DNA from: G963422275 sp963422275
GTDB taxonomy: Bacteria > Pseudomonadota > Alphaproteobacteria > Rhodobacterales > Rhodobacteraceae
Length of the DNA: 64,000 nt
Reading direction: 5' to 3'
Assembly (NCBI GenBank): GCA_963422275.1
Contig: OY729418.1
Span: 4,092,001-4,156,000, forward strand
In this document: piece by piece, positions 17,364 through 25,979 of the stretch
Numbering within the stretch: the stretch's first letter is position 1
How the letters are laid out: each line of letters starts with the position of its first letter
Position numbers and translations under genes: made by a program
Notes under the pieces: generated by a model
The model's input: the letters and a program-made list of their open reading frames with translations, nothing else
What the model was told of the DNA's origin: nothing
The model's database searches: none

Positions 17364-17804
17364 GTGCGCTGTCTAGTGCAGAGAGTTCGGTCCGCAAAAG
17401 TTGAAGTTTCCGGCGAGCAGGTTGGCAATATAGGCAACGGGATCGTTGCTCTCGTTTGTGCAATGCGGGACGATATCGGAAACGAAAAAGTGGCAAGGAT
17501 GGCGAGAAAACTCGTGAACCTGCGGATATTCAGAGATTCTGAAGGCCGCCTGAACCGGTCACTCAAGGACGTGCGGGGATCCGCGCTCATCATCAGCCAA
17601 TTTACTTTGGCCGCAGACACGTCGAAAGGAAACCGTCCAGGCTTATCGGATGCTGCAGACCCCGTTGCTGGTGAACGCCTTTATAACTGCTTGTCCAATG
17701 AGGTGCGCAACTTAGGAGTTCATGTGGAAAACGGTGTATTCGGAACTGAAATGCTTTTGTCCCTAGAAAATGACGGGCCCGTGACAATCTGGCTGGAAAC
17801 TTGA
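17364..17804 (+). CDS. dtd: D-aminoacyl-tRNA deacylase
   Basis: Removes D-amino acids mischarged onto tRNA. With a GTG start at 17364 the product is 146 residues beginning VRCLVQRVRSAKVEVSG, the family consensus start; GGAG lies 7 bases upstream. Motifs: SALIISQFTLAADTSKGNRPGLSDAADP, covering the SQFTL and NRPGF-like loops of the active site, and the end GVFGTEMLLSLENDGPVTIWLET. The longer frame from 17292 would run into the rnd start region. An IS5-group deletion derivative is inserted only a few bases after the stop (TSD 17809-17812). Confidence 0.95.
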   Translation: MRCLVQRVRSAKVEVSGEQVGNIGNGIVALVCAMRDDIGNEKVARMARKLVNLRIFRDSEGRLNRSLKDVRGSALIISQFTLAADTSKGNRPGLSDAADPVAGERLYNCLSNEVRNLGVHVENGVFGTEMLLSLENDGPVTIWLET

Positions 17805-17812
17805 CAGATTAG

Positions 17813-18377
17813 GGAGCCTCTGATTTGGGGAGTTTTTCTGGCTTTGGCTGCGGAAACTGCCCCGGCGGCCGGTTTCCTGTAGTCCGGAAGCCCCAAATGC
17901 ACGTTTTCGGGGCGAAACCGCCGCCGTTTCAGCCCCCGCAAGGCCGGTCCGGCAAATTCCGGACACGCTTCTCCCCTGTCATGACAGGGGCGGCTGGGTA
18001 ATCATCAGGTCCGAGAAGCCCAGAAGCAGCGCAAGCCGCTGCACGTTTTTCTCCAGACCCCGATAGCGAACCATGTCGCAGCCAAACGCAGTGCACGCGT
18101 AGCATCACCGGCAGTGGATGCGGCTGTCGCCCCTTGCAACCGCCCTTCGGACACGTCGGCGCAATGCGGGCTTCCAGTCGCGTCCAGAGGATCGGGCCGT
18201 CCATCCGCTCCAGAAAGATCTCGCGACGCGTCTTGCGGTCATGTTCAAGGCTGGCAAAGGTCAATTGCCGAAGGCGCTGCATGTCGTCATCCTCCGAAAA
18301 ATGGCGTGGCGCAAAATGGCAGGCACGCCCCCGATGCACGATGCCAAGCTCAAAATCAGGCTGTATTCAGAGGTTCC
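17813..18377 (-). mobile_element. IS5-group deletion derivative (565 bp) with 4-bp target duplication
   Basis: Both terminal repeats are present (GGAGCCTCTGA and TCAGAGGTTCC), flanked by TTAG on each side (17809-17812, 18378-18381), the YTAR duplication of the IS5 family. About 660 bp of the transposase middle are gone: the sequence jumps from the RYRGLDKNV-coding end to the N-terminal part near 18090. It has the structure of a MITE and could only be mobilised in trans by a full copy such as 24672-25897. Confidence 0.88.
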
Positions 18378-18426
18378 TTAGTTAATTTAGGCTCTGTTCG
18401 TATTTCGCAGGCGCATGTGCTATACT

Positions 18427-19435
18427 ACCCGAGTTATGGATAAGCTCTGTTTTCTTTTGGCATGCACCGAATGGCGTCTGGCACGACGATTTTGCCGATT
18501 TTGACCTTTGGCTGCGCCAGAATATAGGCAGCCAGACATGACAGGATATGAACGAAGGCATTTGTTGGGGATCGGTGTCGTGTGTGTTCCAATCCCATGC
18601 TCGATTTCAGTTTATCGAACAGCGTTTCAATGATGAACCGCTTCCGCAACATGATTTTGTCCGGAATGGGCAGAGGAAAGTTTTTCATGTTGCGGCGAAT
18701 GCCAGTGATCAGGTGCAGGCCCTGTTGCCGCAAACGCTGGAAAAGCGGCTTCGAAATGCAGCCTTTATCGCCGAACGCCTTGCCTTCCAACTCGGCAATC
18801 ATGGTCTCAAGCGGCTTGCGGTCGTCGGTGTTTCCAGGCGTGATCTTGACGGCCATGACCTGACCCTTGTCGTTGATGACCAGATGCAGCTTGAACCCGA
18901 AAAACCACCCCCTGGCGCTGCGGCCCCGCTTGGCCAGTCCCTTGAAGACCTTGTTCCGGTTGATCCGTGCGTTGTGGCAGACAGCGAGCTTGGTGCTGTC
19001 CACAAAACAGATTCCGGTTTCCTCACCGCGAAAGCATTGCATCAAGATGCAAAACGGAACCGGCAAGCGCGGCATCAGAGCGACAAACCGTCCGCAGCTC
19101 GGCAGGTCTCCAAAGCAGTCGCGACATTTCCGCTCCACGCCATGGAACCGGAAAGCCTTGAAATTCTTGAAGGGCGAGAGATGAAACAGCACCATGATGA
19201 AGAGCCTTTCGCTGAGCGAGAGCTTGCCCGAGCGCGAGCGCTGGCGGCCTGTGCCGATCAGCCGATGCCGCTCCCATTCTTCAAAGGCCTTTGCAAAGTC
19301 GTCGAGACAGCAGAACAGTGCGATGACAGAGGTGCTCATTGAGGGGGATCCCATCCGTTGATTTTGGTTGCGGATATAGAATCAGGCCACGCCCGATTTG
19401 GGAACCCCCTCACCCCTCTTATCCAGAATCGGGGT
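18427..19435 (-). mobile_element. IS982-family insertion sequence with target duplication TATACT
   Basis: 1009 bp. The ends ACCCGAGTTATGGATAAG (left) and, read on the other strand, ACCCCGATTCTGGATAAG (right) are imperfect inverted repeats. The 6-bp repeat TATACT lies at 18421-18426 and 19436-19441. Its insertion splits the ISSod11-like element between its terminal repeat and its transposase gene. The transposase frame is open (see separate entry), so this is one of the two elements in the window most likely to be active. Confidence 0.88.
18434..19354 (-). CDS. IS982-family transposase
   Basis: 306 residues in one open frame, the usual IS982 length. Recognisable parts are ERLFIMVLFHLSPFKNFKAF, the DDE-region segments CFVDSTKLAVCHN and GFKLHLVINDKGQVMAVKITPGNTDD, then GKAFGDKGCISKPLF and the C-terminal RFIIETLFDKLKSSMGLEHTRHRS containing the catalytic glutamate. 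A start at the second methionine (MSTSVIALFCCLDDF) is equally possible. No frameshift or internal stop is seen. It acts on its own terminal repeats at 18427 and 19435. Confidence 0.9.
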   Translation of the reverse strand: MGSPSMSTSVIALFCCLDDFAKAFEEWERHRLIGTGRQRSRSGKLSLSERLFIMVLFHLSPFKNFKAFRFHGVERKCRDCFGDLPSCGRFVALMPRLPVPFCILMQCFRGEETGICFVDSTKLAVCHNARINRNKVFKGLAKRGRSARGWFFGFKLHLVINDKGQVMAVKITPGNTDDRKPLETMIAELEGKAFGDKGCISKPLFQRLRQQGLHLITGIRRNMKNFPLPIPDKIMLRKRFIIETLFDKLKSSMGLEHTRHRSPTNAFVHILSCLAAYILAQPKVKIGKIVVPDAIRCMPKENRAYP

Positions 19436-19745
19436 TATACTGGGTTCCGACTTGCATTGACCATGGGGAGCGGAACAATGGATCGGGCACAGTTTCGGGA
19501 TTGGTTTTCGAGAATCGATGAACTGACGGCGGCGCAGTGCCGCAAGGTTGCTGCGGTTCTGTCGGATCCACCGGAGGGCGAGGCCTCTCTGGCGGTGATC
19601 GAGCTGGGAGTCGGCGAGGAGCGCCGCTGTCCGCACTGCGGCAGCGGCGGCGCGGTGTCCCGGGGCAAGTCGCGCAGTTTGCGCCGCTATCGCTGCAAAT
19701 CCTGCGGCCGGACCTTCGGCGCCCTCTCTTGTAAAAGCCCCTTAA

Positions 19746-19903
19746 AGCAGTCGCTAAACGACTTCCAAGGCATCAAGTCTTTGCTTTTGGGAAATGGGTT
19801 GCCTTAACATTCCAACTGCAAAAGGCAGTCGGAATGTTGAAAATCAAAAAACTGAGAGACTCATCCTTATAAACTGTCTGCCCTGCCACGAAACAAGGCA
19901 AAT
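19746..19903. other. Intergenic stretch with one perfect hairpin
   Basis: No gene recognised. It contains an inverted repeat at 19806-19838: AACATTCC pairs with GGAATGTT, an inner ACTGC pairs with GCAGT, and the loop is AAAAG. There is no U tract on either side, so it is not a standard intrinsic terminator. Confidence 0.5.
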
Positions 19904-20075
19904 AACGACAGTTGCGAAAAAGGGCCTTTCGTTCTGCATTGCGACTTCTGGAGTTGGTTGCCTCTGGCAGTTGTCGATGGGGGCTATGGATGCGTTTCAG
20001 CAGCGATCTTGGCGCTCGTGAAGCAGGCGAAACCAGACATGTCCATGGCTGAAGGGGCGCATTTTCAACAGTCTT
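19904..20075. mobile_element. IS5-family remnant with AAGACTGTTGCGAAA-type ends (short deletion derivative)
   Basis: The left end AACGACAGTTGCGAAAAAGGG and right end GGGGCGCATTTTCAACAGTCTT are inverted copies of the ends seen at 36939, 44158, 51226 and 62070. Only about 170 bp remain, so it has no coding capacity. Confidence 0.6.
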
Positions 20076-20166
20076 AAATAGAGCCTCCCCAACTGATTCG
20101 TGGAATTAACAACATTTCCATTCTAAGGATTTCGGCGCTCGATTCATTGATGGTTCAGTTGTTGAA

Positions 20167-20688
20167 CAGGGCAATGCTTTTGGAAAATTCCATTCCCTTT
20201 CCGGCCGGTGGCGCAATGTGCCAGCAGGCAACGGCGCAGAGGCAGGGATCATGCAGGATTTTCCCGTTTCTTCAAGGAACCGAGGGGCCTCGCCGCAACA
20301 ACGCCACGCATCTGAGCTCGCAAAATGGCGGCCAATTGCGCTCCCTTGCATCATCTCCGGCGGTGAGGGATGCGGAAAGAGCGGGAGCCGTTTCCGCGCA
20401 GTTTCAGGAAAGCTGAGCGCGGCCTTCAGTCGGCACCAACCCGGCTGGGTTTCGTGGCTGGGCCGAGACGGCGACTGCGTTCTGTCGCTGAAGGGCAGCC
20501 AAGACCCTCGAGACGATGCGAACTCTGCCTCGAGAACCCGGAGAGCCTTGCGGCAATGCGCCGCCTGGCGCTGAACGTCGCGCGTGACGCGCCGGACGCG
20601 CGGCAATTGATGTGCGCTAGTTGAAACGACAACGCCCCGTTCAGCATGGTCCTCGCTGCCGAAAGGGAAAATTAAAACCGATTGCCCT
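20167..20688 (+). mobile_element. ISAs1-family deletion derivative
   Basis: Ends AGGGCAATGCTTTTGGAAAATTCC and, inverted at the right, AGGGCAATCGGTTTTAATTTTCCC match the ends at 39286-39569. Near the right end the plus frame reads ENPESLAAMRRLALNVARDAP, the C-terminal helix of ISAs1-type transposases. About 520 bp remain of an element expected to be 1.2-1.5 kb. No target duplication recognised. Confidence 0.62.
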
Positions 20689-20842
20689 AGTCTTTAAACT
20701 ACTGTCCAATCACTTCTTCACTTTGAGTAATTCCGAACAGCACATGCCCATATCCGCATGTTCTCGTCAAATTCCTACGCTTGACTTGAACATTCAAGGC
20801 TTTGCGCAATTTAATAAGGCGCAATACTATGCACTCAGTAAA

Positions 20843-20917
20843 TGGCTCCGGCGGCAGGATTCGAACCTGCGACCAATTGATTAACAGTCAACTGCTCTGC
20901 CACTGAGCTACGCCGGA
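20843..20917 (-). tRNA. tRNA-Asn, anticodon GTT, with encoded CCA
   Basis: On the minus strand it runs TCCGGCG...CGCCGGA-G-CCA. The anticodon stem is TTGAC/ATCAA with loop CTGTTAA, giving GTT. The D arm is GCTCAGTGGCAGAGC and the T arm carries GTTCGAATC. All stems pair. Confidence 0.97.
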
Positions 20918-20926
20918 TTGGTTCAG

Positions 20927-20955
20927 TAAATATAAACTGGAAGACATGGCGTCAA
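20927..20955 (-). promoter_or_regulatory. Probable sigma-70 promoter of tRNA-Asn
   Basis: On the minus strand TTGACG (20955-20950) is followed after 17 bases by TATTTA (20932-20927); TATATT at 15-base spacing is an alternative. The -10 box lies about 10 bases before the tRNA 5' end, a fitting position. Confidence 0.5.
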
Positions 20956-21092
20956 GATGTCGATCGAAGTGAAACCGGTGTGATTGTTTCAAATGCAAGA
21001 CTTTTGCGAAACGCATCCATCCGACCATGGACACGGGCGCTGGCAGGCTTTGAAAATTGTCCTGATGCAATCAAGGGACTGTATGGATTTCC

Positions 21093-21935
21093 TTAGGCTC
21101 AATTCGCGAATCGCAGGCTTGGTCTGGCGTTGGCGGTTGCGAGGCAGGCTCTTGGCGATGGATGCCTGCCGAGCGCGACGAGATGGAACCACCTCGGATA
21201 GCTGTCGAGACACTTGGTGGCGATGCCGCGGAAGCGCCGCGGGAAGCCCTTGATCTGGCTGTGGCGGTTGTTGACCGTCTGGATGTGCACGGCTCCGCCG
21301 CACCCGCTCGCCGGCGGAGCAGTTGACGCTCTCGCGAGGATGCCGAGCACCGCGGTGGCGGGCCGATGGCAGCGACCAGCGTCGGAGACGAGCACAGGGC
21401 GTCCGGGGCGATCACCGCCGCAGCGCCTCCCGCGGTATCCAGAACCACCCCGGACTTGCTCCTCCTCGCCGTGCAGAAGCTGATCCGAAGGCATCAGGTC
21501 ACAACGTTGGCGGCCGTTCCCTCCGGATGGCGCGCCAGCCCCTGGGGATCGGTGCCGACGTGCAGCTTCATCCCGAAATGCCACTGGTTCCCCTTCCTCG
21601 TCTGGTGCATCTCCGGTCGCGGGCATTGCTCTCGTTCCCGGTCGACGACGGCGCCGAGATGATGGTGGCGTCAACGATTCTGCCCTTCTTCCGTGCCAGG
21701 TGATCCCTGATCTCCCGAACGGCAGGTGCACCAGTCCGCGGTGCTCCAGCTGGCGGCGGAAGTCGGGATCGTCGTCCCGTCCGGCACCTTCTCCGGACCC
21801 ACCCCGTCAAAGCGCCGGACGCTCTCCGCCTCGCAAGCATGTCCTCCATCGCCGGATCGCTCAGATTGCAGAACGGCTGCAGTGCACGCGCAGCATCACC
21901 GGCAGCGGATGTGGCTGTCGCCCCTTACTGCGCCT
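21093..21935 (-). mobile_element. Chimeric remnant: ISSod11-like 3' part fused to IS5-group middle
   Basis: From 21093 (GGCTCAATTCGCGAATCG) the minus strand carries the 3' end of the ISSod11-like transposase, including HIQTVNNRHSQIKGFPRRF and KCLDSYPRWFHLV. At about 21430 it passes without a terminal repeat into the IS5-group transposase (GEEEQVRGGSGYRG, MKLHVGTD-type segments) up to about 21930. Both parts have several frameshifts. A deletion or recombination joined two elements. The 190 bases from 21935 to 22120 hold no gene I recognise. Confidence 0.72.
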
Positions 21936-22120
21936 TGGAAATCACCATGGTTCCCAAGCCCTAGTTGGTGAGTGGGATGATGTATGCCCGCCACGCATGC
22001 TTCCGCGGCCAGTTCCTGTCGGCGACAATCTGCGACAAGCGCCACCAGCCTCCCATCGGCAACAGCTAGGCGCGCGAACAGCTCCGATGGCTGTCATGGC
22101 CGACCCACGTGAAACGAATA

Positions 22121-23077
22121 CTAATTCAGGATGAATCTGCACTCGACGCCAAGTTTGGCAGTGGCTGCAACAGTCTTGTGCTCGTAAAGATCAATTAGGT
22201 GCGCCAACACGTTGCGCTCTGCTGCGTGTAAAAGGCGCTCCGAAATACCAGTGTAGATTTCCGCCGCCAAGTCTTTGGCGGAGGCCGGACAGCGCTTCAG
22301 AGCCGCGACAATCTGGGCCTCTCGTTCAGCGCGATGTTGCGCTTGATACCTGATCATGCATCTTGGATTCCGAAGCAAAGGCCCGTGGCCGGGGTAGTAA
22401 ATTGTTTCGCTTCGTCTCTCTAGCTTGCGCAACGAGTTGCGAAATGCCGATACATCACCGTCCGGCGGAGAAATCAGCGTGGTTGACCAAGCCATCAGAT
22501 GATCTCCCGAGAACAGAACATCCTCCTCAGTCCAAGCAAAGCATAAATGGTTTCCGAAGTGGCCAGGCGTCCAAACTGTCTCGACTGTCCACCCAACGCC
22601 ATCGATCCTTGCTCCGTCGCCTACAATGTCGGTTGGCGCAAATTCGCTGTCCACGCCTTCACCGCCCTCTAGACCCTCTTCAACTGCCAGCCGATTCATC
22701 ACGTCAGTTCGTCCAGCCAACGAGTTTCCGAATCCGACAATTCTGGCGCCTGTTTCCCCGGCAAGGCGTTTTGCCAAACCGCTATGGTCATAATGAGAGT
22801 GCGTTATGAAGATCGTAGAAATGTAGGACTCTTTAGAGATCGATTTCAGTATTGCTTCGAGATGCTGTGGATCATCCGGCCCAGGATCAATCACTGCAAT
22901 TTCCGTCTGCCCTAAGAGATAAGTGTTGGTACCGGTAAACGTCATTGGTGAGGCGTTCGGCGCAACGAGTCGCACCAAGGAAGGTCGTATCCGGTTCGGT
23001 TGGCCTGGGTTCTGCTCGAAATCAGTTACAAACGGGCCATCCAAATGATCATTCCTTGCCTGTATGCGCAGTTGCAC
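22121..23077 (-). CDS. MBL-fold metallo-hydrolase (LACTB2/GloB-like branch)
   Basis: 318 residues. The metallo-beta-lactamase metal site is THSHYDHSGLAKRL, followed by ETVWTPGHFGNHLCF and VLFSGDHLMAWSTTLISPPDG; a late YYPGHGPLLRNP supplies the last histidine. The C-terminal 80 residues (AQIVAALKRCPASAKDLAAEIYTG..) look like the small winged-helix domain of the LACTB2-type branch. The substrate is unknown; hydrolysis of a thioester, phosphodiester or RNA is possible. The true start may be further in, as homologues start close to RPSLVRLVAPNASPMTFTGTNTYLLG. Divergent from the histidine kinase with only 15 bp between. Confidence 0.85.
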   Translation of the reverse strand: MQLRIQARNDHLDGPFVTDFEQNPGQPNRIRPSLVRLVAPNASPMTFTGTNTYLLGQTEIAVIDPGPDDPQHLEAILKSISKESYISTIFITHSHYDHSGLAKRLAGETGARIVGFGNSLAGRTDVMNRLAVEEGLEGGEGVDSEFAPTDIVGDGARIDGVGWTVETVWTPGHFGNHLCFAWTEEDVLFSGDHLMAWSTTLISPPDGDVSAFRNSLRKLERRSETIYYPGHGPLLRNPRCMIRYQAQHRAEREAQIVAALKRCPASAKDLAAEIYTGISERLLHAAERNVLAHLIDLYEHKTVAATAKLGVECRFILN

Positions 23078-23092
23078 TTAACCTGATGGCCC

Positions 23093-24460
23093 ATGAAATA
23101 CCTCAGAATACGGACGTATCTGCCCCGCGGAATCTATGCGAGGGCCGTGGTTATTCTAATCTTTCCGGTAATCATGATTCAAATTGTTGTGACCGTCGTT
23201 TTCATACAACGGCATCACGACAGAGTGACAAGGCAAATGGTGGCGAATGTCGAGCCACACTTGCGACTAGTGCTATCGCGAGTTGACGCCGCTCCTGATG
23301 TAAATGCCGCAATGGAGCGGATCAATCCAATTACAATCCCCCTGCACTACGATGTCACGATTCTTCCGCAACCCGAAAATCGGCACAAAGACAGAAGGCT
23401 CTTTTATGACTTGTCTGGCAAAATCGTGATAGACACGATCAGGAAGTCCAACGAAAGAGTTACATCCATCGACCTCCTCGGTGGTAGCGGCAAGGATGTT
23501 GAGATTCGCGCCCAGACCAGTCTTGGCGAAGCTGTGATTGTAATTCAAAGGTCGGTCTTTTCGCCTTCCAATCCTCACCAACTCCTAGTCCTGATGGTAT
23601 TCACCGGTATCTTCCTGACCCTTATTGCCTTCCTGTTCCTACGAAATCAACTCCGACCGATACAGCGACTTGCCAAAGCCTCGGAAGCTTTTGGACAGGG
23701 CGAGCATGTGGATCTTGGCATTTCCGGAGCCACGGAAGTACGAAGTGCGACAAGAGCGTTTCTTGAAATGCGGCAGCATATCGAAGAGCAACTCAAACAG
23801 AGGACACAAATGCTCTTGAGTCTCGGTCACGATCTCAAGACCCCGCTCACCAGGCTTCGAATTGGCCTTGAACTGCTCGACAAGAGATCAGACACAACTG
23901 CATTGGTTTCGGACATTGATACCATAAGCAACATAATTCAACGATTCCTTGACTTTGCGCGTGGAACAAAACACGAGCAACTTACGTTGGTTGACCCGGT
24001 CTCGATGGCAGTAGATATTGTTTCCAGCGCACAGCGGGCTGGCCAAAACATTATTCTTCCTCGCGAAACGAACAGTTTGTCCAACAGGAAATTTTCGCTC
24101 AGAAAAACTGCAGTTCGGAGAGCTGTAGAGAACCTTGTATCCAACGCTAAACAATACTCGAGCAAATCGCGGCTTACAGTCGAGACTTCAGGCAGTCACC
24201 TCACATTCCGCGTTGACGACGACGGGCCGGGAATTCCTCCTGAGCATCGAGAATTTGCAATGCAGCCCTTCACGCGTCTAGACGAATCACGAAACTTGGA
24301 CGAAAGTTGGGGGGTGGGGCTTGGCCTTGCAATCGTACGTAACATTGCACGGGAGCACGGCGGAGATCTGCATCTTTCCGCTAGCCCAGATCTAGGAGGA
24401 TTGCGTGCAGAGATGACGGTCCCAGTGCGGAGGTCTCGATTGATCCCAACCTTGGGGTAA
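23093..24460 (+). CDS. EnvZ-like sensor histidine kinase
   Basis: 455-residue inner-membrane sensor. Two transmembrane segments are predicted by eye, about residues 18-38 and 164-184, with a periplasmic sensor region between. A HAMP linker follows (RPIQRLAKASEAFGQGEHVDL). The phospho-accepting histidine is His246 in SLGHDLKTPLTRLRIGL. ATPase motifs are VENLVSNAKQYS (N box), DDDGPGIPPEHR (G1), PFTRLDES (F box) and GVGLGLAIVRNIAREHGGDL (G2). No response regulator gene is adjacent; in other alphaproteobacteria EnvZ/PetP-like kinases often follow an OmpR-type regulator, so the partner is probably elsewhere. It opens 15 bp from a divergent gene. Confidence 0.92.
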   Translation: MKYLRIRTYLPRGIYARAVVILIFPVIMIQIVVTVVFIQRHHDRVTRQMVANVEPHLRLVLSRVDAAPDVNAAMERINPITIPLHYDVTILPQPENRHKDRRLFYDLSGKIVIDTIRKSNERVTSIDLLGGSGKDVEIRAQTSLGEAVIVIQRSVFSPSNPHQLLVLMVFTGIFLTLIAFLFLRNQLRPIQRLAKASEAFGQGEHVDLGISGATEVRSATRAFLEMRQHIEEQLKQRTQMLLSLGHDLKTPLTRLRIGLELLDKRSDTTALVSDIDTISNIIQRFLDFARGTKHEQLTLVDPVSMAVDIVSSAQRAGQNIILPRETNSLSNRKFSLRKTAVRRAVENLVSNAKQYSSKSRLTVETSGSHLTFRVDDDGPGIPPEHREFAMQPFTRLDESRNLDESWGVGLGLAIVRNIAREHGGDLHLSASPDLGGLRAEMTVPVRRSRLIPTLG

Positions 24461-24503
24461 TGCAGAGGAACTAGTGCGGCTGTTCCCTAGCCGGTGTCTT
24501 GAA

Positions 24504-24579
24504 TGGTAGGCCCGGAGGGACTCGAACCCCCAACCAAAGCGTTATGAGCGCTCTGCTCTAACCATTGAGCTACAGGCCC
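24504..24579 (-). tRNA. tRNA with CAT anticodon, probably tRNA-Ile2 (lysidine type)
   Basis: On the minus strand GGGCCTG...CGGGCCT-A-CCA with D arm GCTCAATGGTTAGAGC, anticodon stem GAGCG/CGCTT, loop CTCATAA (anticodon CAT) and T arm GGTTCGAGTCC. It is not an initiator: no three GC pairs flank the anticodon loop, and a normal-looking first pair (G-T) is present. The AAT GGTTAGAGC D arm and GGGCC acceptor resemble alphaproteobacterial tRNA-Ile(CAU) more than elongator tRNA-Met, but I cannot separate the two with certainty. Confidence 0.9.
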
Positions 24580-24588
24580 GCGCAAAGT

Positions 24589-24617
24589 CTAATAGTTCAC
24601 GATTCAGTTGCTGTAAA
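24589..24617 (-). promoter_or_regulatory. Probable sigma-70 promoter of the CAT tRNA
   Basis: On the minus strand TTTACA (24617-24612), a 17-base spacer, then TATTAG (24594-24589). The tRNA 5' end follows 10 bases after the -10 box. Confidence 0.55.
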
Positions 24618-24671
24618 CATGCAGTGCAATCTGCTGTCACCGACGCCCGATTACTGGGGCATCTTGGCTAA

Positions 24672-25897
24672 GGAACCTCTGAATATAGCCTGATTTTGGG
24701 CGTTGCATTGCGCATCCGGTGCGTGCCTGTTATTTTGCGCCACGCCTTTTTTTGGGGGATCCTGACATGCAACGCCTTCAGCAATTGACCTTTGCCAGCC
24801 TCGAATACGATCGCAAGAAGCGCAAGACGCGCCGCGAGATCTTTCTGGAGCGGATGGACAGCCTGATCCCCTGGGAGCGCCTGGAGGCCCGCATTGCGCC
24901 GGTGTATCCGAAGGGCGGCCGCAGGGGGCGACAGCCGTATCCGCTGTCGGTGATGCTGCGCGTGCACTGCGTTCAATTGTTTTACAACCTGAGCGACCCG
25001 TTGATGGAGGACCAGCTTTACGAGGCGGAGAGCATCCGGCGCTTTGCCGGGGTGAGTCTTGAGAAGGTTCCGGACGAGACGACGATCCTCAACTTCCGCC
25101 ATCGGCTGGAGAACCACGGACTGGCGCAGCAGCTGTTTGAGGATATCAGGGATCACCTGGCCGAGCGGGGGGTTTTGCTGAAGAAGGGCACCATCGTTGA
25201 CGCCACCATCATTTCGGCGCCGTCGTCGACCAAGAACGAGAGCAACGCCCGCGATCCGGAGATGCACCAGACGAAGAAGGGGAACCAGTGGCATTTCGGG
25301 ATGAAGCTGCACATCGGCACCGACACCCGGGGTCTGGTGCACCATCTGGAGGGAACGGCCGCCAACGTTCACGACCTGACGCCTTCGGATCGGCTTCTGC
25401 ACGGCGAGGAGGAGCAAGTCTGGGGCGACTCTGGATACCGCGGGATCGGCAAGCGGGCGGAGCACGCGCATCGCGATGTTTCGTGGCAGATTGCCATGCC
25501 CCCGAGCAAGCGCCGGACGCTGGCGCCGGGCAGCGCGGCGGCCAAGGCGGAGAAGGCGAAGGCCCGGGTGCGGGCGCGGGTGGAGCATCCGTTCCGGATC
25601 ATCAAGCGGGTGTTCGGCTACGACATGGTTCGGTATCGGGGTCTGGACAAGAACGTGCAGCGGCTTGCGCTGCTTCTGGGCTTCTCGAACCTGATGATTG
25701 CCCAGCCGCACCTGTCGTGACAAGGGAGAAGTGTGTCCGGAATTTGCCGGATCGGCCCTGCGGGGGCTGAACCGGCGGCGGTTTTGCCCCGAAAGCGCGC
25801 ATTTGCGGCTTCCGGACCGCCGAAAACCGACCGGTGCAGCCGGGAAGGGCAAATTCCGCAGCAAACCCCAAAAAAAACCCTCCAAATCAGAGGTTCC
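24672..25897 (+). mobile_element. Full-length IS5-group insertion sequence with CTAA target duplication
   Basis: 1226 bp with inverted ends GGAACCTCTGA / TCAGAGGTTCC and a perfect CTAA on both sides (24668-24671, 25898-25901). The transposase is uninterrupted, in contrast to the copies at 9093, 17813, 46988 and 52955. It is therefore the likely source, or closest relative of the source, of the deletion derivatives in this window. It lies between the CAT tRNA and ndk. Confidence 0.94.
24767..25720 (+). CDS. IS5-family transposase, intact
   Basis: 317 residues from the ATG at 24767 (MQRLQQLTFASLEYDRKK), with GGGGG upstream as the ribosome site. The N-terminal DUF772-like domain has YPLSVMLRVHCVQLFYNLSDPLMEDQLYE and VPDETTILNFRHRLE. 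DDE motifs: first aspartate in GTIVDATIISAP, second in VWGDSGYRGIGKR, and the Y-R-E region in RVRARVEHPFRIIKRVFGYDMVRYRGLDKN. The end is LLLGFSNLMIAQPHLS. Frames reading the opposite strand across this gene are long because of its GC-rich third positions and are not genes. Confidence 0.95.
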   Translation: MQRLQQLTFASLEYDRKKRKTRREIFLERMDSLIPWERLEARIAPVYPKGGRRGRQPYPLSVMLRVHCVQLFYNLSDPLMEDQLYEAESIRRFAGVSLEKVPDETTILNFRHRLENHGLAQQLFEDIRDHLAERGVLLKKGTIVDATIISAPSSTKNESNARDPEMHQTKKGNQWHFGMKLHIGTDTRGLVHHLEGTAANVHDLTPSDRLLHGEEEQVWGDSGYRGIGKRAEHAHRDVSWQIAMPPSKRRTLAPGSAAAKAEKAKARVRARVEHPFRIIKRVFGYDMVRYRGLDKNVQRLALLLGFSNLMIAQPHLS

Positions 25898-25979
25898 CTA
25901 ATGTCTCCTGCCATATTGCCGCTATTCATGTGGCGCCTCGGTGTCAAAATTATAAATGTCAACGGGAACTGCTAGAGAG

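Larger units (their letters stand above)
18390..19745 (+). mobile_element. ISSod11-like (IS1595 family) element, 5' part, interrupted by IS982
   Basis: Starts GGCTCTGTTCG at 18390, is interrupted at 18427-19435, and resumes with TTCCGACTTGCATTGACCATGG. The continuing frame encodes a transposase N-terminus with an Asp/Leu-rich helix and a zinc ribbon, RCPHCGSGGAVSRGKSRSLRRYRCKSCGRTFGALS. Homology ends near 19735; the catalytic domain is absent here. A C-terminal piece of the same family is inverted at 21093. A remnant, not active. Confidence 0.78.

Noticed and set aside
24668..25885. A 405-codon minus-strand frame
   Set aside because: It lies fully opposite the intact IS5 transposase; its residues mirror the transposase codons and show no family motif.
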